The notes under the pieces: model-generated
Seen by the model: only the letters and a program-made list of their open reading frames with translations
Told to the model about the DNA's origin: nothing
Database searches by the model: none
Made by a program: the position numbers and the translations under genes
Assembly (NCBI GenBank): GCA_002315235.1
Contig: DCGK01000090.1
Span: forward strand, 6,469 to 23,308
Length of the DNA stretch: 16,840 nucleotides
Source: Ruminococcus sp. UBA1780
GTDB lineage: Bacteria > Bacillota > Clostridia > Oscillospirales > Ruminococcaceae
Reading direction: 5' to 3'
In this document: positions 7,437 through 15,800 of the stretch, piece by piece
How positions within the stretch are numbered: the first letter of the stretch is position 1
How the letters are laid out: each line of letters begins with the position of its first letter

Positions 7437-7895
7437 TCAGTAATCTCCGTCAAGGAATTCAAGTAATGCTCCGCCTTCACGGAACATACTCATTATGACC
7501 TTTGTGAACAGATTGATGGATTTACTCTGAAAATCGCAGCCTGTTATGCTGAATACAATGTATTCGTCAATGCCGAAAGAAATCTCATATTCTGTTCCTG
7601 CAATCTCAGCATCATCATCAAAGCTGAAGCTGTTTTCATCATCTTCATCCTGTACGAGAGAAATAGCGTTAATTTTCTTGATACGTTCAATCACACTGCT
7701 TATTCTGACATCACTGTAAACTTCTTCATCACATTCAAACCCGGTACCTTTTCCGGATCTGGATAAAGTAACCTCTGTACCCGTTTCAGTCTGTTCAATC
7801 TGAAGGGTCACACCTCCGGAAGAAGCAGCTGAAGCTGAAATGCATATCCATGTAATCTCCCTGTTGATTAAATCATTAAAATCTGTAAGTTTCAT
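7437..7895 (-). CDS. Hypothetical acidic cytosolic protein
   Basis: 152 residues with no signal peptide or membrane segment; family not recognised. It begins MKLTDFNDLINREITWICIS and is acidic, with a cluster DEDDENSFSFDDDAE in the middle and a hydrophobic C-terminal part (YIVFSITGCDFQS, then a helix LFTKVIMSMF). Alternating polar and hydrophobic residues suggest a mostly beta domain. The ATG at 7895 was chosen because GAGGGG lies seven bases upstream; the frame is open further but without a comparable site. It is a single-gene unit with its own promoter and a shared terminator. No function can be assigned from context. Confidence 0.8.
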   Translation of the reverse strand: MKLTDFNDLINREITWICISASAASSGGVTLQIEQTETGTEVTLSRSGKGTGFECDEEVYSDVRISSVIERIKKINAISLVQDEDDENSFSFDDDAEIAGTEYEISFGIDEYIVFSITGCDFQSKSINLFTKVIMSMFREGGALLEFLDGDY

Positions 7896-7989
7896 AATAA
7901 ATCCCCTCTCATCATGCAGCCATGCTCTGTAACCCCGCATAAACCGCAGTTATTGTAAACGCAATAATGTATTCCGCTGTGTTGTTATA

Positions 7990-8018
7990 ATTGTATCATA
8001 TTTTCAGACAAAAATCAA
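7990..8018 (-). promoter_or_regulatory. Promoter of the hypothetical minus-strand gene
   Basis: Read on the minus strand: -35 TTGATT (8013-8018), 17-base spacer, -10 TACAAT (7990-7995). Predicted start near 7983, leaving a leader of roughly 85-90 bases before the ATG. The rest of the 310-base gap 7896-8205 holds the partial repeat at 8081-8095 and the ribosome binding site of the CotH gene (GGAGG, 8195-8199). No convincing plus-strand promoter for that gene was found. Confidence 0.75.
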
Positions 8019-8080
8019 TAGATAAACCGCTTCAGGACAGTACAGTCAGTGTCAGATTTCGCAGACAGTATCCCATAATA

Positions 8081-8095
8081 TTAAGGAACCACTGA
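8081..8095 (+). repeat. Partial copy of the 5099-5181 repeat end
   Basis: TTAAGGAACCACTGA differs at one base from the reverse complement of the right end of the inverted repeat at 5099-5181 (TTAAGGAAGCACTGA). The second arm was not found nearby. It is either a decayed copy of a dispersed element or a chance match. Confidence 0.4.
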
Positions 8096-8205
8096 AATAT
8101 GAAGAATTTTTCTGTTTCGCGGGAACCTCACAGCCAGTCACTGCGTCTAATAAATATAGCGTCTTATGATATCGGGGAGTCGTATGTGTAAACGGAGGTA
8201 TATTA

Positions 8206-10761
8206 ATGAAACAGACAGAAAAGAAAATTTTGTCAGTCAGCTGCATTTTGTCAGTACTGTGTACTATGGCAGCGATTACACCATCCCCTGCCGGCGCAGA
8301 ACAGGCCGGTCCCCTTTTTATAAACGAGATATGCGCAAAAAATACTGAATATGCCGCACCGGACGGAAAATTTTATGACTGGGCAGAAATCTGGAACAGT
8401 TCATCGGAAAGCATCGATATAAGCGGATACGGAATTTCCGACACTGAGACAAAGCCTTACAAATTCACATTTGCAGAAGGAACAAAAATATCCGGTGGTG
8501 AGCACCTTGTAGTTTTCTTCAATTCAGACAATACAGCTGTTGAAGGTGCAAACACGGCATTTTTCGGATTATCAACCGACGGTGAAACTCTTACGCTTAC
8601 AGACAGAGACGGAAAGAAAGCTGACAGTGTAACATTCGGAGCAATTGATGCAAATGTTTCATTCGGACGAACTAAGGACGGAGCTTCTGAGCTTGCAGTT
8701 ATGGCTATGACACCGGGAGCAGAAAACAAATCCGAATCAGTTATACAGAAAGTTGTTCAGTCCCCTTCGTTCTCCGCCCCTTCGGGATTTTACAGCAGTT
8801 CATTTGATCTTACGCTTTCCGCAGGTGAAGGAGCAAAAATATATTTTACCGTTGATTCGTCAACTCCTGACAAAAACTCAACCGAGTACACCGGAGCAAT
8901 AAGCATTTCAAATGCAATGAATGCTGCCAGACAGTCACAGAAGAAACCGGACGGCGGCAGAGAACCGGGCGGTCCTGAAGCAGGACAGAAACCTGAAGAC
9001 GGAAAACCTGAGAACAATACAGCCGCTGTTTCCGGTGATGCTGCAGTAATACGTGCCGTTGCATACGATTCAGAAGGTAACATGAGTGAGCCTGTAACTG
9101 CAGTTTATTTCATCGGTTATGAAAACAAAGCTTCATACTACCGGAACATGAAAATAATATCAATTGTTACTGACAGCAAAAATCTTTTCGACAGGCAGAC
9201 CGGCATCTGGCAGAACTATGACAAGTCAGGTTCAGAGTGGGAACGTCCTGCAAACATGCAGATTTTCAGCGGCGGAAAACGTGAACTGTATCAGAACATT
9301 GGTATCAGAATCCACGGCGGATATACAAGAAGATTTGAACAGAAAAGCCTTAATGTATATGCCAGATCCGAATACGGTAAAAGCACTATAGACTACGACC
9401 TCTTCTCAGGAACTCTCAGAAGTGAGTCGACAGGCAAAAAGATAAAGGATTTTGACAGCTTCATTCTCAGAAACGCCGGCAATGACTGCCAGGACACAAG
9501 ATTCAGAGACAAGCTTAACCAGACACTTGCAGACGGACGCAGTTTCCTTAAACAGGCTATGGAACCGTGCGTGGTATTTATTAACGGACAGTTTTACGGT
9601 CATTATGAAATCACTGAAAAAATCAGCGAAGACTATATCAAAGCTCATACCGGTGTAAGCAAAAAGAACGTATGCATAGTTAAGAATCAGGAACTTGACG
9701 AAGGCAGTGAGGAAACATTTGCGGAATACCAGTCACTTGCGGAATGGATCAGAAAAACGGACCTTTCTTCTGCAGAAAATTATGCAAAGCTCTGCAGCAT
9801 GGTTGACATCGACAGCTTTATCGACTATATGAGTACAGAAATCTATATTGCAAACAAGGACTGGGGCAAGAACAATATGGCAATGTGGAAATCATCTGTA
9901 ACTGACAGTTCAAATCCGTATTCAGACGGAAGATGGAGATTTATTCTTTTTGATACAGAATTCTCGTCAAACATTTATAATACGGTTCCGGCAAATATAA
10001 ATATTTTCTCGAACCTCACAAAGGAAGAAAATTTCCTCGGAACTCTTCTTAACGCTGCAATGAAAAATTCTGAATTCAGAGAAAAGTTTTCAACAGCATT
10101 TATGGATATTGCAAACAGTAATTTTGCCTCAGACAGAGTCAATGCTCTTATAAGTCAGTATACAGAAATGTACCGTGACGTTGTAAATGATACCGAAAAG
10201 AAATTCTGGGGAACGAGTAAGTTTTCAGGTGCAGTATCAACTGTAAAAAGCTGGTTTGGTTCAAGATACTCATACGCTGTATCCCAGCTCAAAAGTGCAG
10301 CAGGTCTGAAAGGTAATCTTAATTCTGTTACGGTAAACAACAACTGCAAATACGGAACAGTAAAAGTAAACACTCTCACACCTGATTTCAGTTCAGGCAG
10401 CTACACGGGAAAATATTATTCTGACTATAAGATTACATTATCAGCAGAGCCGGCTGACGGTTATACGTTTGCAGGCTGGAAGCTGAATGACGGTTCAGTA
10501 ATAAAGGGCCGCACTGCTCAGATATCCCTTAACGGAAACACTCAGGTTACAGCGATGTATTCTTCAGGCGAAGGAGATATTACCGAAACAGTTTCCGGTG
10601 ATACCAACGGAGACGGTACATTAAATGCTGCTGACGCAGTAACCCTGGCATCATATCTGTCAGGCAGAAATGTATCTGTTAATCCGGCTTCCGCCGATAT
10701 GAACGGTGACGGCAGAATCAGTATCCTCGACATGATACTTTTAAAAAACAGGCTCATATAA
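8206..10761 (+). CDS. Secreted lamin-tail / CotH-kinase / dockerin protein, predicted cellulosome component
   Basis: 851 residues. A signal peptide (about 1-31, cleavage after AGA) sends it outside the cell. Domains in order: lamin-tail-like (about 36-150; FINEICAKN, DWAEIWN, ISGYGISD); chitobiase-C-terminal-like beta domain (about 190-303; IYFTVDSSTPDKNST) interrupted by a Pro/Gly/Lys-rich linker (245-272); CotH kinase-like (about 314-600; IRIHGGYTRRFEQKSLNVYAR, NKDWGKNN at 550-557, RWRFILFDTEFS at 576-587); a helical stretch; an InlB-repeat-like beta domain (about 742-786, YTFAGWKLNDG); and a type I dockerin (798-851) with two canonical calcium loops starting Asp799 and Asp831. CotH-family proteins are atypical kinases known from spore coats, and dockerins bind cohesins on scaffoldins. 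An extracellular protein-modifying role at the cellulosome is inferred; the substrate is unknown. ATG preceded by GGAGG at 7 bases. Confidence 0.93.
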   Translation: MKQTEKKILSVSCILSVLCTMAAITPSPAGAEQAGPLFINEICAKNTEYAAPDGKFYDWAEIWNSSSESIDISGYGISDTETKPYKFTFAEGTKISGGEHLVVFFNSDNTAVEGANTAFFGLSTDGETLTLTDRDGKKADSVTFGAIDANVSFGRTKDGASELAVMAMTPGAENKSESVIQKVVQSPSFSAPSGFYSSSFDLTLSAGEGAKIYFTVDSSTPDKNSTEYTGAISISNAMNAARQSQKKPDGGREPGGPEAGQKPEDGKPENNTAAVSGDAAVIRAVAYDSEGNMSEPVTAVYFIGYENKASYYRNMKIISIVTDSKNLFDRQTGIWQNYDKSGSEWERPANMQIFSGGKRELYQNIGIRIHGGYTRRFEQKSLNVYARSEYGKSTIDYDLFSGTLRSESTGKKIKDFDSFILRNAGNDCQDTRFRDKLNQTLADGRSFLKQAMEPCVVFINGQFYGHYEITEKISEDYIKAHTGVSKKNVCIVKNQELDEGSEETFAEYQSLAEWIRKTDLSSAENYAKLCSMVDIDSFIDYMSTEIYIANKDWGKNNMAMWKSSVTDSSNPYSDGRWRFILFDTEFSSNIYNTVPANINIFSNLTKEENFLGTLLNAAMKNSEFREKFSTAFMDIANSNFASDRVNALISQYTEMYRDVVNDTEKKFWGTSKFSGAVSTVKSWFGSRYSYAVSQLKSAAGLKGNLNSVTVNNNCKYGTVKVNTLTPDFSSGSYTGKYYSDYKITLSAEPADGYTFAGWKLNDGSVIKGRTAQISLNGNTQVTAMYSSGEGDITETVSGDTNGDGTLNAADAVTLASYLSGRNVSVNPASADMNGDGRISILDMILLKNRLI

Positions 10762-10892
10762 CAACACAGAGGAGTACAAACTCCTGCTGAACGAAAGAAA
10801 TTCTTAGAATTGTTAAAATCAGAGCTTTGAATCAGTAATTCCATAATTTTCATCATTTTATTTTTATTGCCTTGCACATCTGATGCAGCTCA

Positions 10893-10924
10893 AAAAACGG
10901 CAGCCCGTAAGAGCTGCCGTTTTT
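10893..10924. terminator. Bidirectional terminator between the CotH-dockerin gene and the NYN gene
   Basis: A perfect 12-bp stem (10893-10904 with 10913-10924; core ACGGCAGC/GCTGCCGT) and an 8-base loop, with A/T runs at the ends. It lies about 130 bases after the CotH stop and 18 bases beyond the stop of the convergent minus-strand gene. The 130-base stretch before it shows only a small 5-bp hairpin at 10770-10786. Confidence 0.9.
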
Positions 10925-10941
10925 ACACTTTTTTTATTTTG

Positions 10942-11907
10942 TTACTTACTCGGAAGACTGCTTATAAGCGGCTTCACTGCCTTGTACAGCTCCTTTACAT
11001 CAGAACCGTCAGTATACATTTTCTGAAATTCCCTGTTCACTTCAGCCTTGGTCGATGATTCAAGAAGAATACTTACAATTCTGTCCGTATTTTCAGAATA
11101 AGGTTCCCTGCAAAGATTTATGCTGACAAAATCACGTACTTCCGTTTCCCTGTCATCATTCTGTATTTCCTTTGCCTTCTTGCGGTAACGGTCATAAATC
11201 TTCTTAATGTCCTTGTATTTGTCCTCATAAGGATCATACGTACGCTTCAGTTCATTGTGAATACCTCTGAGAGGCTGCTTGTCATTGTGATGAGCTACAA
11301 CGAACTCAGCTATTTTGTCGACTGCAAAAGGATCATAGTTAAGCTTTCTGAGACCTTTTCTGACATATTCGGCCAGGTCAGGTACTGAAGCCGGTTTCAC
11401 GACAGTCTTCTTTTTTTCAGAATCTGCGTTTTTCTTTTCAGAAAGCTCAGTTTTCTTTCCGCGGGCTGCTGTTTTCTTCATCTTTTTTTCAGCTTCCCTC
11501 TCAGAAGCTTCCGGAATCGTCTTCTGAATCAAAGGCTTCTTTTCAGCTTTTGCTCCCGGAATTTTTTCGATACGTGAAATACCTTCAAATCCGTATTCAT
11601 CATTCCAGAAATCAAAAATTCTTTCATAGCCCTTGTCTCTGCTTACAACTATATATTTTAATTCATCTCCATACTTTCCGAGCAGATAACCAAGATAAGA
11701 AACAAGATGCTTGTCAACAGACTGATTTCCCTCCGGAACGATATGCCCGAAAACTGATGTTTTCTTTGTGAATACATGTTTCATATTGATATTTCCGGCT
11801 TTTTCAGTTGAAAAAAGATGAACCTCGTCATCAAGAGTAAGATGTTCAATGTTGCTGATTCCGTCTTTTCCGACATTCTCGAAATCAACAAGCCAGATTC
11901 TCTTCAT
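10942..11907 (-). CDS. PIN/NYN-like domain protein with lysine-rich linker and duplicated C-terminal module
   Basis: 321 residues. The N-terminal 1-115 looks like a PIN/NYN-type nuclease fold: RIWLVDFENVG (acidic Asp8, Glu10), GNQSVDKHLVSYLGYL (60-75, with Asp65) and YIVVSRDKGY (85-94, with Asp91). These acidic positions resemble the metal-binding set of the superfamily, so RNA cleavage is plausible but unproven. A low-complexity Lys/Glu/Ala linker spans about 119-172. The C-terminal part contains two related helical units (about 180-239 and 259-316; DPFAVDKIAEFV versus YSENTDRIVSIL, then a NEL/REF--Y motif), which could bind RNA or protein. Start: ATG 11907 has AGGAAG upstream; an in-frame TTG at 11931 lacks its own site. 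Monocistronic with a good promoter. Confidence 0.85.
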   Translation of the reverse strand: MKRIWLVDFENVGKDGISNIEHLTLDDEVHLFSTEKAGNINMKHVFTKKTSVFGHIVPEGNQSVDKHLVSYLGYLLGKYGDELKYIVVSRDKGYERIFDFWNDEYGFEGISRIEKIPGAKAEKKPLIQKTIPEASEREAEKKMKKTAARGKKTELSEKKNADSEKKKTVVKPASVPDLAEYVRKGLRKLNYDPFAVDKIAEFVVAHHNDKQPLRGIHNELKRTYDPYEDKYKDIKKIYDRYRKKAKEIQNDDRETEVRDFVSINLCREPYSENTDRIVSILLESSTKAEVNREFQKMYTDGSDVKELYKAVKPLISSLPSK

Positions 11908-11940
11908 TAATTTAACACTTCCTTTTCGCAATATACTTCA

Positions 11941-11969
11941 ATACTACCATAATTACATAATTTCGTCAA
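11941..11969 (-). promoter_or_regulatory. Promoter of the NYN-like gene
   Basis: Read on the minus strand: -35 TTGACG (11964-11969), 17 bases, -10 TAGTAT (11941-11946). A second TTGACG lies 8 bases further upstream (11972-11977), an alternative -35 or a short direct repeat. It diverges from the ABC promoter. Confidence 0.75.
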
Positions 11970-11991
11970 TACGTCAATGTATTATTTCTTC

Positions 11992-12004
11992 CTAACTCGG
12001 TTAG
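11992..12004. promoter_or_regulatory. Palindrome between divergent promoters (possible operator)
   Basis: CTAAC-tcg-GTTAG is a perfect 5-bp dyad ending four bases before the -35 box of the ABC operon and 22 bases beyond the -35 of the divergent NYN gene. Its position suits a repressor or activator site. It is short and no regulator gene is present in the window, so the call is tentative. Confidence 0.4.
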
Positions 12005-12008
12005 ATAA

Positions 12009-12037
12009 TTGAAATTTCTGCATTTTCGTGTTATAAT
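12009..12037 (+). promoter_or_regulatory. Promoter of the ABC exporter operon
   Basis: -35 TTGAAA (12009-12014), 17-base spacer, consensus -10 TATAAT (12032-12037) preceded by the TGT extension. The predicted start near 12044 gives a leader of about 60 bases before the ATPase gene. Confidence 0.88.
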
Positions 12038-12106
12038 CATAGTGAATATCAAAATATATTGTAGTTTACTGTATGTTACATATCTTAAAATGAAAGGATT
12101 GAAAAA

Positions 12107-12811
12107 ATGTCTTTTGTAGAAATGAAAGACGTGCGTAAAAGTTACCGGATGGGTGAGGTAACAATTCACGCCTCTGACGGAATAAACTTTACCATAGAAA
12201 AAGGCGAATTCGCCGTTATTGTAGGCGCATCAGGCGCTGGAAAAACAACTGTTCTTAACATGCTCGGCGGAATGGACCAGTGTGATGAGGGCAGTATAAT
12301 TGTCGACGGAAATGACATTGCAAAATACTCAAAAAAGGAAATAACATCATACAGAAGATACGACATCGGTTTTGTTTTCCAGTTCTATAATCTGGTTCAG
12401 AATCTTACTGCGCGTGAAAACGTTGAGCTTGCCGCTCAGATCTGTGGAAAAAACGCGATGGACAGTACAGAAGTACTAAAGCAGGTCGGACTGGAGGCAA
12501 GAATCAACAACTTCCCCGCCCAGCTTTCAGGCGGTGAACAGCAGAGAGTGTCAATAGCACGCGCACTTGCAAAGAGACCCAAGCTTCTTCTCTGTGATGA
12601 GCCTACAGGAGCTCTCGACTATAATACCGGCAAAAACATACTTAAACTTCTTCAGGACACATGCCGCCAGACAGGTACAACCGTAATTGTAATAACCCAC
12701 AATCTTGCAATCACACCTATGGCAGACAGAGTGATAACAATAAAAAACAGTAAGGTTGCGGATATAAAAGTCAACAGGAATCCCGTACCTGTTGAAACAA
12801 TAGAATGGTAG
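12107..12811 (+). CDS. ABC transporter ATP-binding protein, MacB/LolD/FtsE class
   Basis: A 234-residue cytosolic ATPase that powers the FtsX-type permease encoded next. All nucleotide-binding elements are present: Walker A GASGAGKTT (40-48), Q-loop Gln92 (FVFQFYNLV), ABC signature LSGGEQQRVSIARAL (140-154), Walker B LLLCDEPTGALD (160-171) and switch His198 (VIVITHN). The length and the FQFYNL and ARENVELAA segments are typical of MacB/LolD-like ATPases, which work as mechanotransmitters or exporters of peptides, lipoproteins or antibiotics. ATG with AAAGGA eight bases upstream. It ends seven bases before the permease gene. The cargo cannot be read from the sequence. Confidence 0.95.
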   Translation: MSFVEMKDVRKSYRMGEVTIHASDGINFTIEKGEFAVIVGASGAGKTTVLNMLGGMDQCDEGSIIVDGNDIAKYSKKEITSYRRYDIGFVFQFYNLVQNLTARENVELAAQICGKNAMDSTEVLKQVGLEARINNFPAQLSGGEQQRVSIARALAKRPKLLLCDEPTGALDYNTGKNILKLLQDTCRQTGTTVIVITHNLAITPMADRVITIKNSKVADIKVNRNPVPVETIEW

Positions 12812-12818
12812 GTACCGG

Positions 12819-15800
12819 ATGAGAAATGCTCTTTTTACAGACACTCTGAGGCGAATTCATAAAACCAGAGGACGTTTTATTGCAATTATGGCCATTATTG
12901 CAATTGGCTGCGGATTTTTCGCCGGAGTAAAGGTAACAAGTCCGGACATGAAAAACACAGCTGACAGATACTATCGTGAAAACAACCTCATGGATATAAG
13001 GCTTGTTTCAACATTTGGATTCACCAGTGACGAAATAAAAGCCATTGCAGAAGCTGACAGCGAAATAGACGGAATAAGCGGCGGATACTCTGCGGATATG
13101 TTCATAAAAATGGACGACGGAACAAGCCCTATAACCAGAGTTTATTCGGTAAACACTGAAAATCTTTCCGGGGATTCTCCGGATTATATAAGTCATTTCA
13201 AAATTCTGGAAGGCCGTATGCCTGAAAAGCCGGACGAATGCCTTATAGAAGCGGATACTCCGGGGGTGTATAATATCGGTGACACAATTACACTTATGTC
13301 AGGCGACAGTGAAAAAGCTACTGAAGACATACTGTCAGACGACACATTTGTGATCACAGGCAGAGTTTCATGGGTAAAGTATGTTGACTTCGAGCGAGGT
13401 ACAACAACAATAGGAAACGGAAGCATAGGAAGTTATCTTATAATTCCGGAAACTGCATTTGCCGGTGAATATTTCACGGATATATACATGACGCTTAAGC
13501 CGGCGCGCGGCATTTTCTCCTTTGATGACAGCTATCAGTCCTACATTGATGAAAAATGCGACAGTCTCGAATCTCTCTGCAGTGAAATTCACAGAAAGAG
13601 ACTTGATGATATACGTGACGAAATATCAGACGCTGAAAAGGAACTGGCCGACGGCGAAAAGGAATACAGCGACGGAGTAAAGGAATTTGATACCAAAATA
13701 TCAGATGCTGAGAAAGAAATTGCCGACGCTGAAAAGGAAATCGCTGATGCAGAAAAGGAGCTTGCCGACGGCGAGAAAAAAATCTCCGACGCAGAAAAGA
13801 AGCTTTCTGACGGTGAAAAGGAATATAACGAAGGCAGGGAAAAATTCAATGCCGAAATCGAAAAAGCAAAAAAAGAATTATCCGACGGAGAAAGAGAATA
13901 CAATGAAGGCCTTGAAAGCTTCAATTCAGAAATAAAAAAAGCTGAGGAAGATATTAATAATGCCCAGCGGGAAATTACTGAAAATGAAAACAAACTTACT
14001 GCCGGCCAGAATGAGTATAACAGCGGACTGGCTGCTTACTCCGCAGGTCTGACAGAACTTGAAACATGGAAATCCGAACTCAGCAGTAAACGTGCTGAGC
14101 TTGATCTTGCTGCATCACAGCTTCCGGATGGTTCTGAAAACCTGCTTGTCTCAGCATACGCTGAACTGAATGCAGCCGAAAAGCTTGCTGAAGAATCCCA
14201 GGCAAAACTCAGCGCATCGTTTACTGAACTTGAAAATGCCAGAGTTACACTTGAATTCGAATGGACTGAACTTGAAAACGGTAAAATCAGGCTTGAAAGC
14301 GGAAAACAGTTACTCGAAACACAAAAATCAGAAGGTATGGAAAAGCTTGAATCTGCCAGAGTAAAAATAGAAAACGGAAAGCTTGAACTCGAAAAACAGG
14401 CAGCCGAAAGTATGAAAAAGCTCAGCGAAGCAAGTGCCGAAATCGAAAAAGGCCGTGAAGAACTTGAAAACGGCAAAAAGGAACTCGAGGACGGCAGAAA
14501 AGAACTTGAAGACGGCAAAAAGGAACTCGAAGAAGGTAAAAAAGAACTTGAGGAAAAAAGAGCAGACGGTCTTAAGGAACTGGCCGATGCCAGACAGGAA
14601 ATTGAAGACGGAAGAAATGAATTAAATGATGCCAGGGCCGACTTTGATGATATCTGCGAAAACCTTAAATGGTATGTATTTGACAGAAACTCAAACAGCG
14701 GATATTCCTCCTTCGGTGAAGATGCAGACAGAGTCGACTCAATTGCAAGGATTTTTCCGATATTCTTCATACTTGTAGCCGCTCTTGTCTGCCTTAACAC
14801 AATGACAAGAATGGTTGAGGAACAGAGAACTGAAATAGGAACACTCAAGGCTCTCGGATACAGCAACGGAACTATTGTTGCCCAGTTCCTGATATACGCT
14901 GCCGCGGCGAGTATAACAGGAGCAGTCGCCGGCATGCTTATAGGATTCAATCTGTTTCCGCGTGTTATTTTCCAGGCGTACACACTAATGTATGATTATC
15001 CTCCTGTCATCTGTTCATTCAGATGGGACTATGCTGCAGGATGCATTGCAGTATCTCTACTCTGCACATGTGCCTCATCAGGATGGGCATGCATGAAGGA
15101 GCTTTCCGGACAGCCGGCTCAGCTTATGAGGCCAAAGCCTCCTAAAAACGGAAAACGAGTACTTCTTGAAAGAATACCGTTTATATGGAACAGACTAAGC
15201 TTCAACGCTGCAGTCACAATAAGAAATATTTCACGGTATAAAAGCCGTGTTCTGATGACTGTAATAGGAATAGGCGGATGTACCGCCCTGATGCTGACAG
15301 GTTTCGGACTCAGAAACGCAATTTCAGTAATTGTTGATCTTCAGTTCGGTGGCATAATCAGATATGATGCTGTATGTGCTTTTGATTCGGATTCAGACGA
15401 ATATGAAAAGCTTCATGAAAATATTAACGCAATCGATGAAGCTGAAAACGTTATGTTCAGCATTCAGAAAAGCATCACAGTAAAACACTCCGGGAAAACC
15501 AGAGAGGCATATTCGATAGTTCCTGAGAGACCGGAAGATACCGGAAGCTTCATCGCTCTCAGAAAGAGACTGGGAAGAAACAAGGTTCATTCAGATGCTG
15601 ACATCTACACACTCAGTGACAACGGTGTCATTGTTAATGAAAAGCTGGCATCACTTCTTGACATATCTGCAGGTGATGAAATAGCATTTGAAGGAACTGA
15701 CAAAACTGTAACAGTATCAGCCGTTACAGAAAATTACTCCCAGAACTATGTTTACTTTACTCCGGAGCTCTACCGTCAGGTATTCGGTGAACCCGAATAC

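Noticed and set aside
7896..7940. Upstream extension of the hypothetical gene to 7940
   Set aside because: The start at 7895 has a well-placed GAGGGG site; the 15 extra residues have no such site.
13589..13993. Minus-strand frame of 134 codons with FSASAIS-type repeats
   Set aside because: Mirror of the SDAEKEI heptad-coding repeats in the permease; no independent support.
13701..14555. Regular repeats suggestive of a CRISPR array or satellite
   Set aside because: The repeats are contiguous 21-base in-frame units coding heptads of a coiled coil, with no spacers.
14036..14983. Long open frame (315 codons) on the minus strand, serine-rich
   Set aside because: It is antisense to the permease coiled coil. 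Its Ser/Phe/Leu-rich composition is simply the mirror of repeated GAA/AAA codons, and it has no ribosome binding site or recognisable domain.
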